Source: SVTX01 sp045632305 (GTDB lineage: Bacteria > Bacillota > Clostridia > Oscillospirales > CAG-272). Taken from it: a stretch of 56,950 nt of DNA. Position 1 is the first letter of the stretch. The number at the start of each line of letters is the position of its first letter. Below, one piece after another: positions 7,909-16,988 of this stretch. Both the position numbers and the translations under genes were made by a program. The notes under the pieces are model-generated. The model saw nothing but the letters and a program-made list of their open reading frames with translations. It had not been told where the DNA came from and ran no database searches. Location: NCBI GenBank assembly GCA_045632305.1, contig JAZQWL010000035.1, forward strand, positions 1-56,950. The letters run 5' to 3'.

Positions 7909-9297
7909 ATGTTTTGGCCTATATTTTTACAAATTATACTTATTGCGCTGAATGCGATTTTTGCTTCAGCCGAGATCGCCGTCGTTTCGATGGGCGAGAC
8001 AAAAATCGAAAAGCTTGCCGAGGAAGGCAACAAAAAAGCAAAGAAATTAAAGAAGCTTACGGCTCAGTCCTCAAAATTCTTAGCAACTATTCAGGTCGCT
8101 ATAACCCTTGCGGGATTCTTGGGCTCCGCTTTTGCGGCTGAGAGCTTTTCTGACGTTATTACTACGTGGTTGTTAAGTGTTGGCGTAGCGATGGAATACG
8201 GCGTGCTTGAAAAGATAGTCGTAGTTGGAATTACGCTTATCCTCTCGTTCCTCAGCATCGTATTCGGTGAGCTTATCCCGAAGAAGATTGCTATGAACAA
8301 TGCGGAAAAGATGGCTCTTGCTCTTGCGGGCTTCCTTCGTTTCATTTCCGTGATCTTCGCGCCCCTCGTTTGGTTGCTTACTGCTACCACAAATGGAGTC
8401 CTTCGTCTGTTTGGCGTTGACCCCAACAAGGAAGAAGAGGTAACAGAGGACGAGATCAAGATGATGGTCGAGGCGGGAAGCGAAAAGGGAACCATTGAAT
8501 CCGACGAGAAGGAAATGATTCAGAACGTATTTGAATTTAACGATATTTCCGTAAGCGAGATATTCACCCACAGAACCGAGGTTGAATTTCTTTATATGGA
8601 CGATACGGTTGAAGAGTGGGATGAAGTCATCTATTCCACAAGATTCAATTATTACCCCTTGTGCGGTGAGGACAGCGACGATATCGTCGGTATTCTCGAC
8701 TCCAAGGAATATCTCCGTATGACCGACAGAACAAGAGAAAATATTCTCAAGTGCGCTATAAAGAAGCCCACTTTTGTTCCCGAAGGCGTTAAGGCGGATA
8801 TTCTTTTCAGAAAGATGAGAGAGAGCGGAGTTCATTTTGCTATCACCGTTGACGAATACGGCGGAATGAGCGGTATCGTAACTATGCGTGATATTCTCCA
8901 GATCATCGTTGGCGATCTTGTTGAGGATGATGAGGAAGAAAAGCTTGACGCGATCGAATCAATCAGTGAAAACACCTGGAAGATCCGCGGCGAGGCGACT
9001 CTTAATGAGGTCGAGGAAGCTCTCGGCTATAAGTTTGATGAAGAGATTTTCGAGGATTACGGTACGTTTGGCGGTTACATCTGCGGACTTCTCGGTGAGA
9101 TTCCCGATGACGGCTCCGACTTTGAGATCGAGGCGGGTGAGCTTGCCGTTCACGTAACGCTCGTTAAGAGCAGAAGAATCGAAGAGTCTACCGTCGTTTA
9201 TATTCCTCCCGTTGACGAAGAAGACGAGGATGAAAAGGACAAGGAAAAGGACGAGGAAAAGGAAAAATCCAAGAAGGATTCCGAGTCCGAGGAATAA
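7909..9297 (+). CDS. CNNM/CorC-family transporter (hemolysin-like, DUF21-CBS)
   Basis: 462 residues. The N-terminal DUF21 membrane domain (about 1-150) has helices starting FLQIILIALNAIFASAEIA and contains the conserved ExxPKKIA segment (ELIPKKIA). A CBS pair follows (about 200-325), then a CorC_HlyC domain (about 345-425) that ends before a highly acidic and Lys-rich tail. Such proteins are linked to magnesium or cobalt export and were formerly called hemolysins. AAGGAG lies 11 bp before the ATG, slightly long. The charged 40-residue tail is unusual but not unique. A terminator follows at 9304-9325. Confidence 0.85.
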   Translation: MFWPIFLQIILIALNAIFASAEIAVVSMGETKIEKLAEEGNKKAKKLKKLTAQSSKFLATIQVAITLAGFLGSAFAAESFSDVITTWLLSVGVAMEYGVLEKIVVVGITLILSFLSIVFGELIPKKIAMNNAEKMALALAGFLRFISVIFAPLVWLLTATTNGVLRLFGVDPNKEEEVTEDEIKMMVEAGSEKGTIESDEKEMIQNVFEFNDISVSEIFTHRTEVEFLYMDDTVEEWDEVIYSTRFNYYPLCGEDSDDIVGILDSKEYLRMTDRTRENILKCAIKKPTFVPEGVKADILFRKMRESGVHFAITVDEYGGMSGIVTMRDILQIIVGDLVEDDEEEKLDAIESISENTWKIRGEATLNEVEEALGYKFDEEIFEDYGTFGGYICGLLGEIPDDGSDFEIEAGELAVHVTLVKSRRIEESTVVYIPPVDEEDEDEKDKEKDEEKEKSKKDSESEE

Positions 9298-9303
9298 AGC
9301 TGA

Positions 9304-9325
9304 CCGAGGGGTTGAATCCCCTCGG
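9304..9325 (+). terminator. Terminator after the CNNM-type transporter
   Basis: CCGAGGGG (9304-9311) and CCCCTCGG (9318-9325) form a perfect 8-bp stem followed by TTTCGTTTT. Confidence 0.85.
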
Positions 9326-9364
9326 TTTCGTTTTATGAAAAAATATTAAATTTCGGTGTAATTC

Positions 9365-9393
9365 TTGAAAAATTTCAAGTTGTGTGCTATAAT
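9365..9393 (+). promoter_or_regulatory. SigA-type promoter for the two-component operon
   Basis: TTGAAA (9365-9370), a 17-bp spacer, then TATAAT (9388-9393), about 50 bp upstream of the response regulator. Confidence 0.8.
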
Positions 9394-9440
9394 GTAAAAA
9401 GAGAAAAACTCTTTGATTCTATGATTTGGCGGTAATGGCA

Positions 9441-10148
9441 ATGGATAAGGAAATCGCAAAAATTTTGGTTGTTGATGACGAGGCGGATATACGTAAGATC
9501 ATTCGTCTGCTTCTTCAGAAAAAAGGATATGAGGTTTTAGAGGCGGGCAACGGAATGTCTGCCGTTGAGGAGGTTCTTCGTAACGACGTTGACCTTGTAA
9601 TTATGGATATAATGATGCCTCAGATGTCCGGTATTGACGCTTGCGTTGAGATACGAAAGATATCTACTGTTCCGATCCTTTTTTTGACAGCCAAATCTCT
9701 GGTTTCGGATAAGGAGAGAGCTTATATGTCGGGCGGCGACGATTATCTTGTCAAGCCGTTCTCGTCTGCAGAGCTTATTATCAAGGTCGAGGCGCTCCTT
9801 CGCAGATATACTGTCTACAAGGGCAAGCAATACAGTGACAACAAGGTTGCGCTCCCGGGTGGAGTTGTAGTGGATCTTGATTCCAAGGAAGTATTCAAGG
9901 GAGGAAACAAGATCGAGCTTCGCGACCGCGAGGCAAGTATGTTCTTCTACCTTTATGAGCATGCGGGCGAGGTGGTTGATACCACGAAGCTTTACGAGGC
10001 GGTCTGGGGCGAGGCAGCCCTTGGATCGGGCTCGAATAACGTCATGGTAAATATGCTTAATCTCAGAAAGAAGCTCGAGGACGATCACACCGCTCCCAAG
10101 ATCATAAAGACCGTCTGGGGAAGGGGGTACCTGCTTGAAAAGGGCTGA
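9441..10148 (+). CDS. OmpR-family response regulator
   Basis: DNA-binding response regulator. The receiver domain has the acidic pocket VVDDEAD, phospho-acceptor Asp56 in VIMDIMMPQ, the conserved Thr in LFLTAK and Lys in YLVKPFS. The C-terminal winged helix ends with NVMVNMLNLRKKLEDD and TVWGRGYLLEKG. Three in-frame starts exist (TTG 9426, ATG 9435, ATG 9441); I favour 9441 because GGCGG then sits at normal spacing, giving 235 residues. The gene overlaps the histidine kinase start by 14 bp. No specific signal can be inferred. Confidence 0.9.
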   Translation: MDKEIAKILVVDDEADIRKIIRLLLQKKGYEVLEAGNGMSAVEEVLRNDVDLVIMDIMMPQMSGIDACVEIRKISTVPILFLTAKSLVSDKERAYMSGGDDYLVKPFSSAELIIKVEALLRRYTVYKGKQYSDNKVALPGGVVVDLDSKEVFKGGNKIELRDREASMFFYLYEHAGEVVDTTKLYEAVWGEAALGSGSNNVMVNMLNLRKKLEDDHTAPKIIKTVWGRGYLLEKG

Positions 10149-11505
10149 TAGGATAAAAAGGGTTAAGGAAAAGGCCTCGCTTTCGCTCAAGGTCAAGCTC
10201 TTTTCGATCATGATTTGCGGACTTCTTATAGCCGGCGTGATCTTTACGGGTGTTTACGGAATCGGTAAATTTTTGGTTTGGCGTCATTATGCAAATATGA
10301 CGGTCGAGGAGGCGCGAAGCAGAAATCAGGACTACATTGAGGATCTTCAAAAGTACATAAATATTAACCGACTTTATATAAGGGACGTTGACAGAGTATC
10401 CGATTGGAAGGTCGGAAAGCACGTCGAGCTTGTTTTCTATCAAGACAGAGACCTTATATATTTGGATGAAGAAGCGACGGGTGGAGGAAACTTCGAGGAT
10501 TTTCTCAGCGAGGATGCAAAGAAGCAGTATGATGAAACGCTGCAGAGCATTCTCGACGGTAACATGGACGCGTATCCCGTATCGTTTGTCGACGGAACTT
10601 TGCTTGTAACTATAGTTGACGGGCGTGAGGGATTTCTGAATAATTTGGTTCTGGTTATCGCAATACTGTTAGCGCTTCTGACGCTTACTGCGGTAATGCT
10701 TATATATTTCGGTTATCTGACGAAGCGTATCCGAGCGCTTGCGTTTACGGTGCAGAAGGTTGAGGCGGGCGAGATCGACCGTCCGATCGAGGACTCGGGA
10801 CGCGATGAGATAGGAAAGCTTGCGTCGGACGTTAACAGTATGAGAAACTCGGTTATTGAGAACATGAGCAAGGAGCGAGAGGCGTGGGAGGCAAACGCGG
10901 GACTTATAACCGCGATGTCTCACGATATAAGAACGCCCCTGACGGTAATGCTCGGTTATCTTGAGCTTATGGAGCTGCAGAATACCGATTCTTCAAACGA
11001 CGAGTATCTTGAGGCGTGCAGACAGAATGCTCTCAAGCTCAAAAAGCTTTCCGACGATATGTTTTCGTACTTCCTTGTGTTTGGCAGGCGGGACGTGTCT
11101 CTTGATTCTCACGAGGTCGACGCGGGCTCGATAATTAATCACATGCTTGAAGAACACTGTGTATTGCTCACTGAAACGGGGTATAATATAAATTGCAGCT
11201 TTGAGGCGGATAACGCTAAGGTTAAGATCGATACAGTATACTTTAACCGAGTTGTTGATAACGTATTTTCCAACGTCGGCAAATATGCGGATCCGAAGAA
11301 AACCGTTGAGGTGCATACGTACGTTGAATCGGATGAGCTTATTATTTCCATCTCGAATTACATAGCGGAGGACACGTCGGGAGCTGAAAGCAACCGAATC
11401 GGCATGAAGACGTGTATCAAGATAATGGAACAGTTCGGCGGAAGCTTTAAAACTTACCGCCAAGATGATATGTTTATTTCCGAAATCAAGCTTCCGCTCG
11501 CATGA
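10135..11505 (+). CDS. Membrane sensor histidine kinase
   Basis: 456 residues: TM1 about 22-44, an extracellular domain of about 115 residues, TM2 about 168-192, HAMP about 193-245, and HisKA with phospho-acceptor His263 in AMSHDIRTPLTVMLGY. The ATPase domain has an N-box-like NRVVDNVFSNVGKYA, but the usual DxGxG G1 box is replaced by SNYIAEDTSG; the later IGMKTCIKIMEQFGG resembles the G2 region. The start is TTG 10135, supported by AAGGGGG exactly 7 bp upstream and overlapping the regulator gene. It pairs with the preceding regulator. The reduced ATPase motif is typical of some Clostridial kinases. Confidence 0.85.
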   Translation: MKRADRIKRVKEKASLSLKVKLFSIMICGLLIAGVIFTGVYGIGKFLVWRHYANMTVEEARSRNQDYIEDLQKYININRLYIRDVDRVSDWKVGKHVELVFYQDRDLIYLDEEATGGGNFEDFLSEDAKKQYDETLQSILDGNMDAYPVSFVDGTLLVTIVDGREGFLNNLVLVIAILLALLTLTAVMLIYFGYLTKRIRALAFTVQKVEAGEIDRPIEDSGRDEIGKLASDVNSMRNSVIENMSKEREAWEANAGLITAMSHDIRTPLTVMLGYLELMELQNTDSSNDEYLEACRQNALKLKKLSDDMFSYFLVFGRRDVSLDSHEVDAGSIINHMLEEHCVLLTETGYNINCSFEADNAKVKIDTVYFNRVVDNVFSNVGKYADPKKTVEVHTYVESDELIISISNYIAEDTSGAESNRIGMKTCIKIMEQFGGSFKTYRQDDMFISEIKLPLA

Positions 11506-11520
11506 TAGGGGGGGAGACGA

Positions 11521-12783
11521 ATGCTCTGGTTTGATATTTTAAAAAATTTCAACATCATAATGAGCGTTCTTTTTCTCGTTCTCTATTTTTACGAAATTGT
11601 TTACCTTGTCGTGGGCACGGTTATGAAGCCGAAAAAATTCAAAACCGCCCAAAATTTAAGAAGATTTGCTTTTTGTATTGCCGCGAGAAATGAGGAAAAC
11701 GTTATCTCTCAGCTTATCGACAGTATAAAAGAGCAGAAGTATCCCTGTGAGCTTATAGATATATACGTTGTTGCCGATAACTGCAACGATAACACCGCCG
11801 CGGTCGCTCAAGACCGCGGCGTTTATGTTTTCCGTCGACAAAATGCGAGCCGTATCGGTAAGGGCTATGCTTTGACGTTTCTTTTTGACAAAATACGGGA
11901 TCGCGTCGGCTTTGATTTTTACGACGGATATTTTATCGTTGATGCCGACAATATTCTCGATAAGAATTACGTTTTTGAAATGAATAATTGTATTGATGCG
12001 GGAAATCGGCTTATTATGTGCTACCGAAATTCAAAAAATTATACCGACAATTGGTTGAGCGCGGGCTATTCGCTTTGGTTTTTGCGCGCGTCAAGGCAGC
12101 TTAATATGCCAAGGCAGTATTTTGGTGTAAGCTGTGAGATCACGGGAACGGGCTTTTACGTTTGCTCGGATATAATAAAGAAAAACGGAGGGTGGATACA
12201 TCACTGTCTTATTGAGGACATCGAGTTTACCGTTGAATCCGTGTTATCGGGCGAGACGGTCGCGTTTTGTTACGATGCTATCGTATATGATGAGCAGCCC
12301 GTGGGCTTTTTGCAGTCTGTAAGGCAAAGAAAACGTTGGTGCCGTGGGTACTTTCAGATAATAAGAAAATACGGCGCGCGGCTTCTTCTCAATTTTTTGA
12401 AAGGTCGCGGATTTTCAAATTACGATCTTATAATGGGGATATGCATCGCGTTTTTTGTAAGCTTGATTTCCACCGCGGTAAATCTGTGTTTCGGCGTAAT
12501 TATCGCCCTGACGGATTTTTCTTTGATTCCGCGTCTTTTACGTATGGTGGGAATGCTTTTGCTATCCGCGTATATGCTTCTGTTTTTCCTGGGTGTTATG
12601 GCGGGAGCTTGCGAGTGGGAAAGAATACGTGGAGATAAGAGACGGGTAATTCTATATTTTTTTACCTTCCCGATTTTTATATTCAGCTTTCTCCCGATTG
12701 CCGTTATCTCGATGTTTTCAAAAAATAAGTGGGAGCCCGTCTCTCACCGTCCTACAGACCCAAGCAAATTTGATCGGAAATAA
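11521..12783 (+). CDS. Membrane glycosyltransferase family 2
   Basis: 420 residues. TM1 is at about 9-32. The catalytic domain has CIAARNEENVISQLIDS (UDP-sugar site), VADNCND, the DxD-like VDADNI, the acid-base region EDIEFTVE, and QRKRWCRG, which matches the QxxRW motif of processive beta-glycosyltransferases. Three C-terminal membrane helices follow (about 305-330, 340-365 and 380-402). It probably polymerises or elongates a cell-surface polysaccharide from a nucleotide sugar at the membrane. It starts 15 bp after the kinase and shares its transcript, so the two-component system may control an envelope sugar. Confidence 0.85.
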   Translation: MLWFDILKNFNIIMSVLFLVLYFYEIVYLVVGTVMKPKKFKTAQNLRRFAFCIAARNEENVISQLIDSIKEQKYPCELIDIYVVADNCNDNTAAVAQDRGVYVFRRQNASRIGKGYALTFLFDKIRDRVGFDFYDGYFIVDADNILDKNYVFEMNNCIDAGNRLIMCYRNSKNYTDNWLSAGYSLWFLRASRQLNMPRQYFGVSCEITGTGFYVCSDIIKKNGGWIHHCLIEDIEFTVESVLSGETVAFCYDAIVYDEQPVGFLQSVRQRKRWCRGYFQIIRKYGARLLLNFLKGRGFSNYDLIMGICIAFFVSLISTAVNLCFGVIIALTDFSLIPRLLRMVGMLLLSAYMLLFFLGVMAGACEWERIRGDKRRVILYFFTFPIFIFSFLPIAVISMFSKNKWEPVSHRPTDPSKFDRK

Positions 12784-12820
12784 AATGCAGGCGGTTTTTT
12801 TCAAAATTTGACGAACGTCA

Positions 12821-12849
12821 TTGACAAAATTGGCATTATATGTTAAAAT
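12821..12849 (+). promoter_or_regulatory. SigA-type promoter for trpB2
   Basis: TTGACA (12821-12826), a 17-bp spacer, then TAAAAT (12844-12849), 31 bp upstream of the start codon. Confidence 0.75.
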
Positions 12850-12880
12850 ATTGTTATATTATTTTTCGGAGGATTTTTTT

Positions 12881-14248
12881 ATGGACAAGAAAATACCATA
12901 CAAAATATATCTCGAAGAAAATGAAATGCCAAAATATTGGTACAATCTTCGCGCGGATATGCTGGATAAGCCCGCACCACTCTTACACCCCGAAACTCAC
13001 GCGGTTATGACCTCCGCCGATCTTGAGGGAGTATTCTGCTCCGAGCTTATTCGTCAGGAGCTTGATGACAGCACGGCTTATTTTGAAATACCCGAAGAAA
13101 TTTTGAATTTCTATAAAATGTACCGTCCGTCACCCCTTGTGCGCGCGTACTGTCTTGAAGAAAAGCTTCGGACCCCTGCAAAGATCTACTATAAATTCGA
13201 GGGCAACAACACAAGCGGAAGCCATAAGCTCAATTCTGCGATCGCTCAGGCGTATTATGCCAAAAATCAAGGACTTAAGGGCGTTACTACCGAAACGGGA
13301 GCGGGGCAGTGGGGAACTGCGCTTTCCATGGCATGCTCGTATCTCGGGCTTGCGTGTAACGTGTTTATGGTAAAGTGCTCTTATGAGCAGAAGCCCCACA
13401 GACGCGAGGTTATGAGAACCTACGGTGCTACCGTTACGCCCTCTCCGTCAACGACTACTGCGATCGGTCGAAAGATACTTTTGGAGCATCCCGGCACGTC
13501 TGGAAGCTTGGGCTGTGCCATTTCCGAGGCGGTCGAGTCGGCTCGAAATAATGAGGGATACAGATACGTGCTTGGAAGCGTACTCAATCAGGTTATGCTC
13601 CATCAGTCCATTATAGGTCTTGAAACCAAGGCGGCAATGGATAAATATGATATTAAGCCCGATATAATTATCGGTTGCGCGGGCGGTGGCTCTAATCTCG
13701 GCGGCCTTATCGCTCCGTTTATGGGCGAAAAAATAAAGGGCGCGCTTGATTGCGAATTTATCGCGGTCGAGCCCTCGTCCTGTCCGAGCTTTACTCGTGG
13801 AGTTTACGCTTACGATTACTGTGATACGGGTATGGTGTGTCCGCTCTCGAAAATGTACACCTTGGGATCGAGCTTTATTCCCGAAGCGAGCCATGCCGGC
13901 GGACTTCGTTATCACGGTATGAATTCGACTTTGTCGAAGCTCTATGATGACGGACTTATGTCTGCTATAGCTCTGCCTCAGACCGAGGTGTTTGCTGCGG
14001 CAGAGGAATTTGCAAGAGTAGAGGGAATACTTCCCGCGCCCGAAAGCTCGCATGCGATCAAGGTTGCCATTGATAAGGCGCTTGAATGTAAAAGGACGGG
14101 CGAGGAAAAGACGATACTTTTCGGACTTACGGGTACTGGTTACTTTGATATGTACGCGTATGAAAGATTTCACGACGGTAAGATGAGCGATTACTCACCG
14201 ACCGATGAAGAGATATTGAAAGCAAGGGAAAAGCTTCCTGTAATTTGA
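12881..14248 (+). CDS. TrpB2-type tryptophan synthase beta-like enzyme
   Basis: PLP enzyme of 455 residues belonging to the TrpB2 (TrpB-like) group, longer than classical TrpB and typical of archaea and anaerobic bacteria. The cofactor Lys116 lies in SGSHKLNSA, followed by TETGAGQWG and the phosphate loop GGGSNLGG. The expected activity is condensation of indole with serine, perhaps as an indole-salvage enzyme, since no trpA or other trp genes are adjacent. ATG 12881 has CGGAGG 8 bp upstream; the longer frame from 12821 would begin inside the promoter. The hydrolase gene follows after 16 bp. Confidence 0.9.
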   Translation: MDKKIPYKIYLEENEMPKYWYNLRADMLDKPAPLLHPETHAVMTSADLEGVFCSELIRQELDDSTAYFEIPEEILNFYKMYRPSPLVRAYCLEEKLRTPAKIYYKFEGNNTSGSHKLNSAIAQAYYAKNQGLKGVTTETGAGQWGTALSMACSYLGLACNVFMVKCSYEQKPHRREVMRTYGATVTPSPSTTTAIGRKILLEHPGTSGSLGCAISEAVESARNNEGYRYVLGSVLNQVMLHQSIIGLETKAAMDKYDIKPDIIIGCAGGGSNLGGLIAPFMGEKIKGALDCEFIAVEPSSCPSFTRGVYAYDYCDTGMVCPLSKMYTLGSSFIPEASHAGGLRYHGMNSTLSKLYDDGLMSAIALPQTEVFAAAEEFARVEGILPAPESSHAIKVAIDKALECKRTGEEKTILFGLTGTGYFDMYAYERFHDGKMSDYSPTDEEILKAREKLPVI

Positions 14249-14264
14249 TGAACAGAGGTAGGAA

Positions 14265-15236
14265 ATGAAGGCCTGGAAAAAAGCATTGATTGGCGGCGCG
14301 AGCATAGGCGCGAGTATCGTTGGCGCGCTTACCGCGAGAAAAATTATAACTAAAAAGCTCTGTGGACTTGCTATGTTCAGATCGACCCCCGATCAGATGG
14401 CAAAGGAGAAGAGTCGTGTGAGCGGCTCGACAAGAACGGACGAGGAGAAGGCGCGCGCGCATGAGGCGGCAGTTGCATTCGAGGGGCGCGAGCACGAAAC
14501 TGTGGAAATCAATTCCTATGATGGAGTCAAGCTCGTCGGACACTATTTTAGGGCGAAAAAGCCCAAGCGTCTTGTTATTGCGATGCACGGCTGGCGTTCC
14601 GCTTGGAATTATGATTATGCGGGAATATCGGAGTTCTTTGAAAGAAACGGTTGCTCGGTTTTGTATCCTGAGCAGAGAGGACAAAACGCGAGCGGCGGCG
14701 AATATATGGGCTTTGGTCTTATCGAAAGATTCGACTGTCTTGAATGGGCAAAGTATATGGCGGAAAAGGAATGCTCTGAGATCCCTATCTATCTTTACGG
14801 AGTTTCAATGGGCGCGGCTACGGTCATGATGGCGTCAAATCTTGAGCTCCCTAAAAACGTTGCGGGTATAATTGCGGATTGCGGTTATACCTCACCTAAG
14901 GATATCTGGCAACACGTAGTGGAGAATAATCTTCATATCCCGTATGCTTTTATTGCGGGACGGGTTGATAAGGAATATAAGAAATATATCAACGTCGAGT
15001 GTGATTATTCCTGCGAGCAGGCGTTATCCGAAACCAAAATTCCCGTCCTCTTTATTCACGGAACGGATGACAAATTTGTGCCGATCGAGATGACGTACAG
15101 AAACTATAAGGCGTGCGCGTCAAGCAAGGAGCTTTTCATTGTTCCCGGCGCAGGTCACGTCAGATGTTATACGCTTGAAAAGGAACGCTACGAATTAAGA
15201 GTCCGTGAGTTTTTTAAGAAGAATGATAAGTTGTAA
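14265..15236 (+). CDS. Alpha/beta hydrolase
   Basis: 323 residues with an N-terminal hydrophobic, Gly/Ala-rich anchor (about 8-25) that may tether it to the membrane. The core has the HG oxyanion motif AMHGWRS, nucleophile Ser181 in YGVSMGAAT, an acidic residue in FIHGTDDKFVP and His in GAGHVRCY. It resembles the BEM46/YqkD group of Firmicutes serine hydrolases. The substrate is unknown. GAGGTAGGAA precedes the ATG; a strong terminator follows at once, before the tRNA-Ser integration region. Confidence 0.85.
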   Translation: MKAWKKALIGGASIGASIVGALTARKIITKKLCGLAMFRSTPDQMAKEKSRVSGSTRTDEEKARAHEAAVAFEGREHETVEINSYDGVKLVGHYFRAKKPKRLVIAMHGWRSAWNYDYAGISEFFERNGCSVLYPEQRGQNASGGEYMGFGLIERFDCLEWAKYMAEKECSEIPIYLYGVSMGAATVMMASNLELPKNVAGIIADCGYTSPKDIWQHVVENNLHIPYAFIAGRVDKEYKKYINVECDYSCEQALSETKIPVLFIHGTDDKFVPIEMTYRNYKACASSKELFIVPGAGHVRCYTLEKERYELRVREFFKKNDKL

Positions 15237-15240
15237 ATGA

Positions 15241-15274
15241 AAAAAAGAGAGTAGCGCAAGCTACTCTCTTTTTT
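15241..15274. terminator. Bidirectional terminator after the hydrolase gene
   Basis: A 15-bp stem from AAAAAAGAGAGTAGC (15241-15255) and its complement (15260-15274) around GCAA. It closely resembles the hairpin at 15393-15430, and both are followed on the right by tRNA-Ser 3'-end sequence, so it may have begun as a tRNA-Ser terminator. Confidence 0.85.
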
Positions 15275-15276
15275 AG

Positions 15277-15301
15277 TAGGCAGAGGGATTCTGAACCGAG
15301 G
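15277..15301 (-). pseudogene. Degenerate tRNA-Ser 3' end remnant
   Basis: AGGCAGAGGGATTC followed by TGAACC matches the T-arm and acceptor end of the tRNA-Ser fragment at 15430-15487, with a one-base insertion and decay afterwards. It is preceded, like that fragment, by a GTAGC/GCTAC terminator, giving a repeat of terminator plus tRNA end about 150 bp apart. The next ~90 bp hold two small hairpins and no gene. Confidence 0.55.
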
Positions 15302-15392
15302 TTTGATTTTCATCAAACCGCAAATTTGCTTTGCAAATTCGCCCCGACCGTGCTTTGCGCGGCGGGATTTCTCTTGACCTCGTATCTCAACT

Positions 15393-15430
15393 AAAAAACA
15401 AAGAGTAGCTGGTGCTACTCCTTGTTTTTT
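15393..15430. terminator. Terminator of the disrupted tRNA-Ser gene
   Basis: A stem of AAAAAACAAAGAGTAGC (15393-15409) with its near-complement (15414-15430). On the minus strand it directly follows the CCA end of the tRNA-Ser half, so it is the native tRNA terminator. Confidence 0.8.
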
Positions 15431-15487
15431 GGCGGAGGCAGAGGGATTCGAACCCCCGTGGGGTTGCCCCCAAACGGTTTTCAAGAC
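15430..15487 (-). pseudogene. tRNA-Ser(UGA) 3' half, left attachment site
   Basis: The minus strand reads anticodon loop CTTGAAA, a variable arm, a T-arm with GTTCGAATC, acceptor strand TGCCTCC, a G discriminator and encoded CCA. The 5' half is missing. Its 30 bp at 15458-15487 (anticodon stem-loop plus variable arm) are identical to 35600-35629, which marks the left end of the inserted element. The acceptor strand would pair with a 5' GGAGGCA, found in the 5' remnants at 35801-35841 and 36003-36029, not with the intact tRNA-Ser (GGAGAGG). Confidence 0.85.
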
Positions 15488-15704
15488 TTTTTTAGAAATC
15501 CGACATTAACGCAAAATAATCGAAAATATCAGACGGTAGAAAACGCTGAAAACCCAGTAAAATCAAGGGCTTTCGGCGTTTTGTATTTCTCAAAACCCGA
15601 AACCTCAGACGGTGCAAGAATTTCCGCTTCTAAAACAATTTCTAAAGATTTTTTAGAAAAACTTTTAGATAAATCCGCCCCAAACCGCCCCGTGGCAAGC
15701 CACA

Positions 15705-16850
15705 TTATTTATCAAATAATTCGATAAGTTTGCTGTAATCCTTTCGCGGTGGTAACTCGTGTTCTTTATACCAATTGTCGTATGCGCGAACACTTTCTTC
15801 GATATCTTCAAGAGAGGTAAACCCAAGCAATGTATCAATTCTATCGAGCATCAACATGTTTACCCAAATAACATCCTCATGCTTCATTGATTGAACTTTA
15901 TATCGGAAGGTATCGCTATCACTCGTGATAGGTTTACCTTGGAAGCCGATTAACTTATCAGCATCGTTTTTCTCAAACAAGCGGCGGTCTTTTATCATGG
16001 ACGGCCATATCGTAGGTTGAGGATATTTTTCTTTTTTGCAATAAAGTCTGAAAAAGGGATTTATCACAACAAGCATGCGGTGCTTTGAAATTGAGAACAT
16101 GTAAAAGTTTTCGTGGAAATTTGTTTGCTGGTATAGAAGTTCTGCATATTTTCGTTGAAAAATCGTGTTATTTGTTCTGCTCGGTGCTTCCACCAAATAT
16201 TGCTTCTTTTCAACTTCAACGCCATATTGAGCAACACTTGGTTCACGTTCAGATGTCATACCGATATCTGTGATGATAAAGCTTGTATTAACATAGCTTG
16301 AATCCCAAATCGCCATGTAACCCCAATTGTATATCTGAGCCCAGCGATACGCTTCATAAGTACATAATTCATGTTCTTGTATCTTTGTAAGATCTTTGCA
16401 CTCGATAATTGCCTTTATGTTTCTCAACCAACGGTCATGTACTGTTTCGTTTTCGATAACCTTCTCCGTGAAAGGATATTTGAAGCCGGTACAATTATGC
16501 AACTCAGTCAGGAGTTTTTCAAAATTAGCACAACTTGCCTCTTCTACAAAAACGCGCATTTGCTCCAAAAGCAAAAACTTTTTGATAATATTCAATTCTT
16601 TGCGGTTAAGTTCCACTTCGCTTCTGCATTCTGCTTTTAATAGCTTATGGTTCAATATATTCGCAAAGCTGCCTTCAACTTTTCCAAACTCCAATTCAAC
16701 TTCTTCTGGATAGAACTCATATTTCGAAAACACTTCAGCCGTTTTCTTCCCATGATGATATTCACCCGTTTTAACGTTGTATGTGGATATTTCTTCGCCG
16801 AATCTTCGCAAGATTAGCTGCGGAACGAAGTGGTTATTTTTATAAGCCAT
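15705..16850 (-). CDS. DUF4238 family protein
   Basis: 381 residues beginning KNNHFVPQLILRRFG, the signature of DUF4238, a family of unknown function scattered in bacteria and often found in accessory regions. Mid-protein segments include YRWAQIYNWGYM and NPFFRLYCKK. No catalytic motif is obvious to me. It is transcribed away from the defence-like operon, from its own promoter at 16886-16914, and ends 218 bp from the left attachment site. AGAGG lies about 8 bp before the start. A role as element cargo, possibly defence, is inference only. Confidence 0.75.
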   Translation of the reverse strand: MAYKNNHFVPQLILRRFGEEISTYNVKTGEYHHGKKTAEVFSKYEFYPEEVELEFGKVEGSFANILNHKLLKAECRSEVELNRKELNIIKKFLLLEQMRVFVEEASCANFEKLLTELHNCTGFKYPFTEKVIENETVHDRWLRNIKAIIECKDLTKIQEHELCTYEAYRWAQIYNWGYMAIWDSSYVNTSFIITDIGMTSEREPSVAQYGVEVEKKQYLVEAPSRTNNTIFQRKYAELLYQQTNFHENFYMFSISKHRMLVVINPFFRLYCKKEKYPQPTIWPSMIKDRRLFEKNDADKLIGFQGKPITSDSDTFRYKVQSMKHEDVIWVNMLMLDRIDTLLGFTSLEDIEESVRAYDNWYKEHELPPRKDYSKLIELFDK

Positions 16851-16885
16851 GTTTGACGCCTCTGCATTAAAAAGGATATGAAAAC

Positions 16886-16914
16886 ATTATACCATAGAAT
16901 TGTTAAGAGTTCAA
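16886..16914 (-). promoter_or_regulatory. Promoter of the DUF4238 gene
   Basis: On the minus strand, TTGAAC (16914-16909), a 17-bp spacer and TATAAT (16891-16886). Confidence 0.7.
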
Positions 16915-16988
16915 GGAGAACGGATATATTTCTTTTTCTTCCGCCGTTAAAAAGTATACAAATTTTACGACAAAGCCATCTCAATCTC

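Noticed and set aside
15422..15727. Plus-strand ORF over the left attachment site
   Set aside because: It runs through the tRNA-Ser fragment and non-coding left end, with no ribosome binding site.
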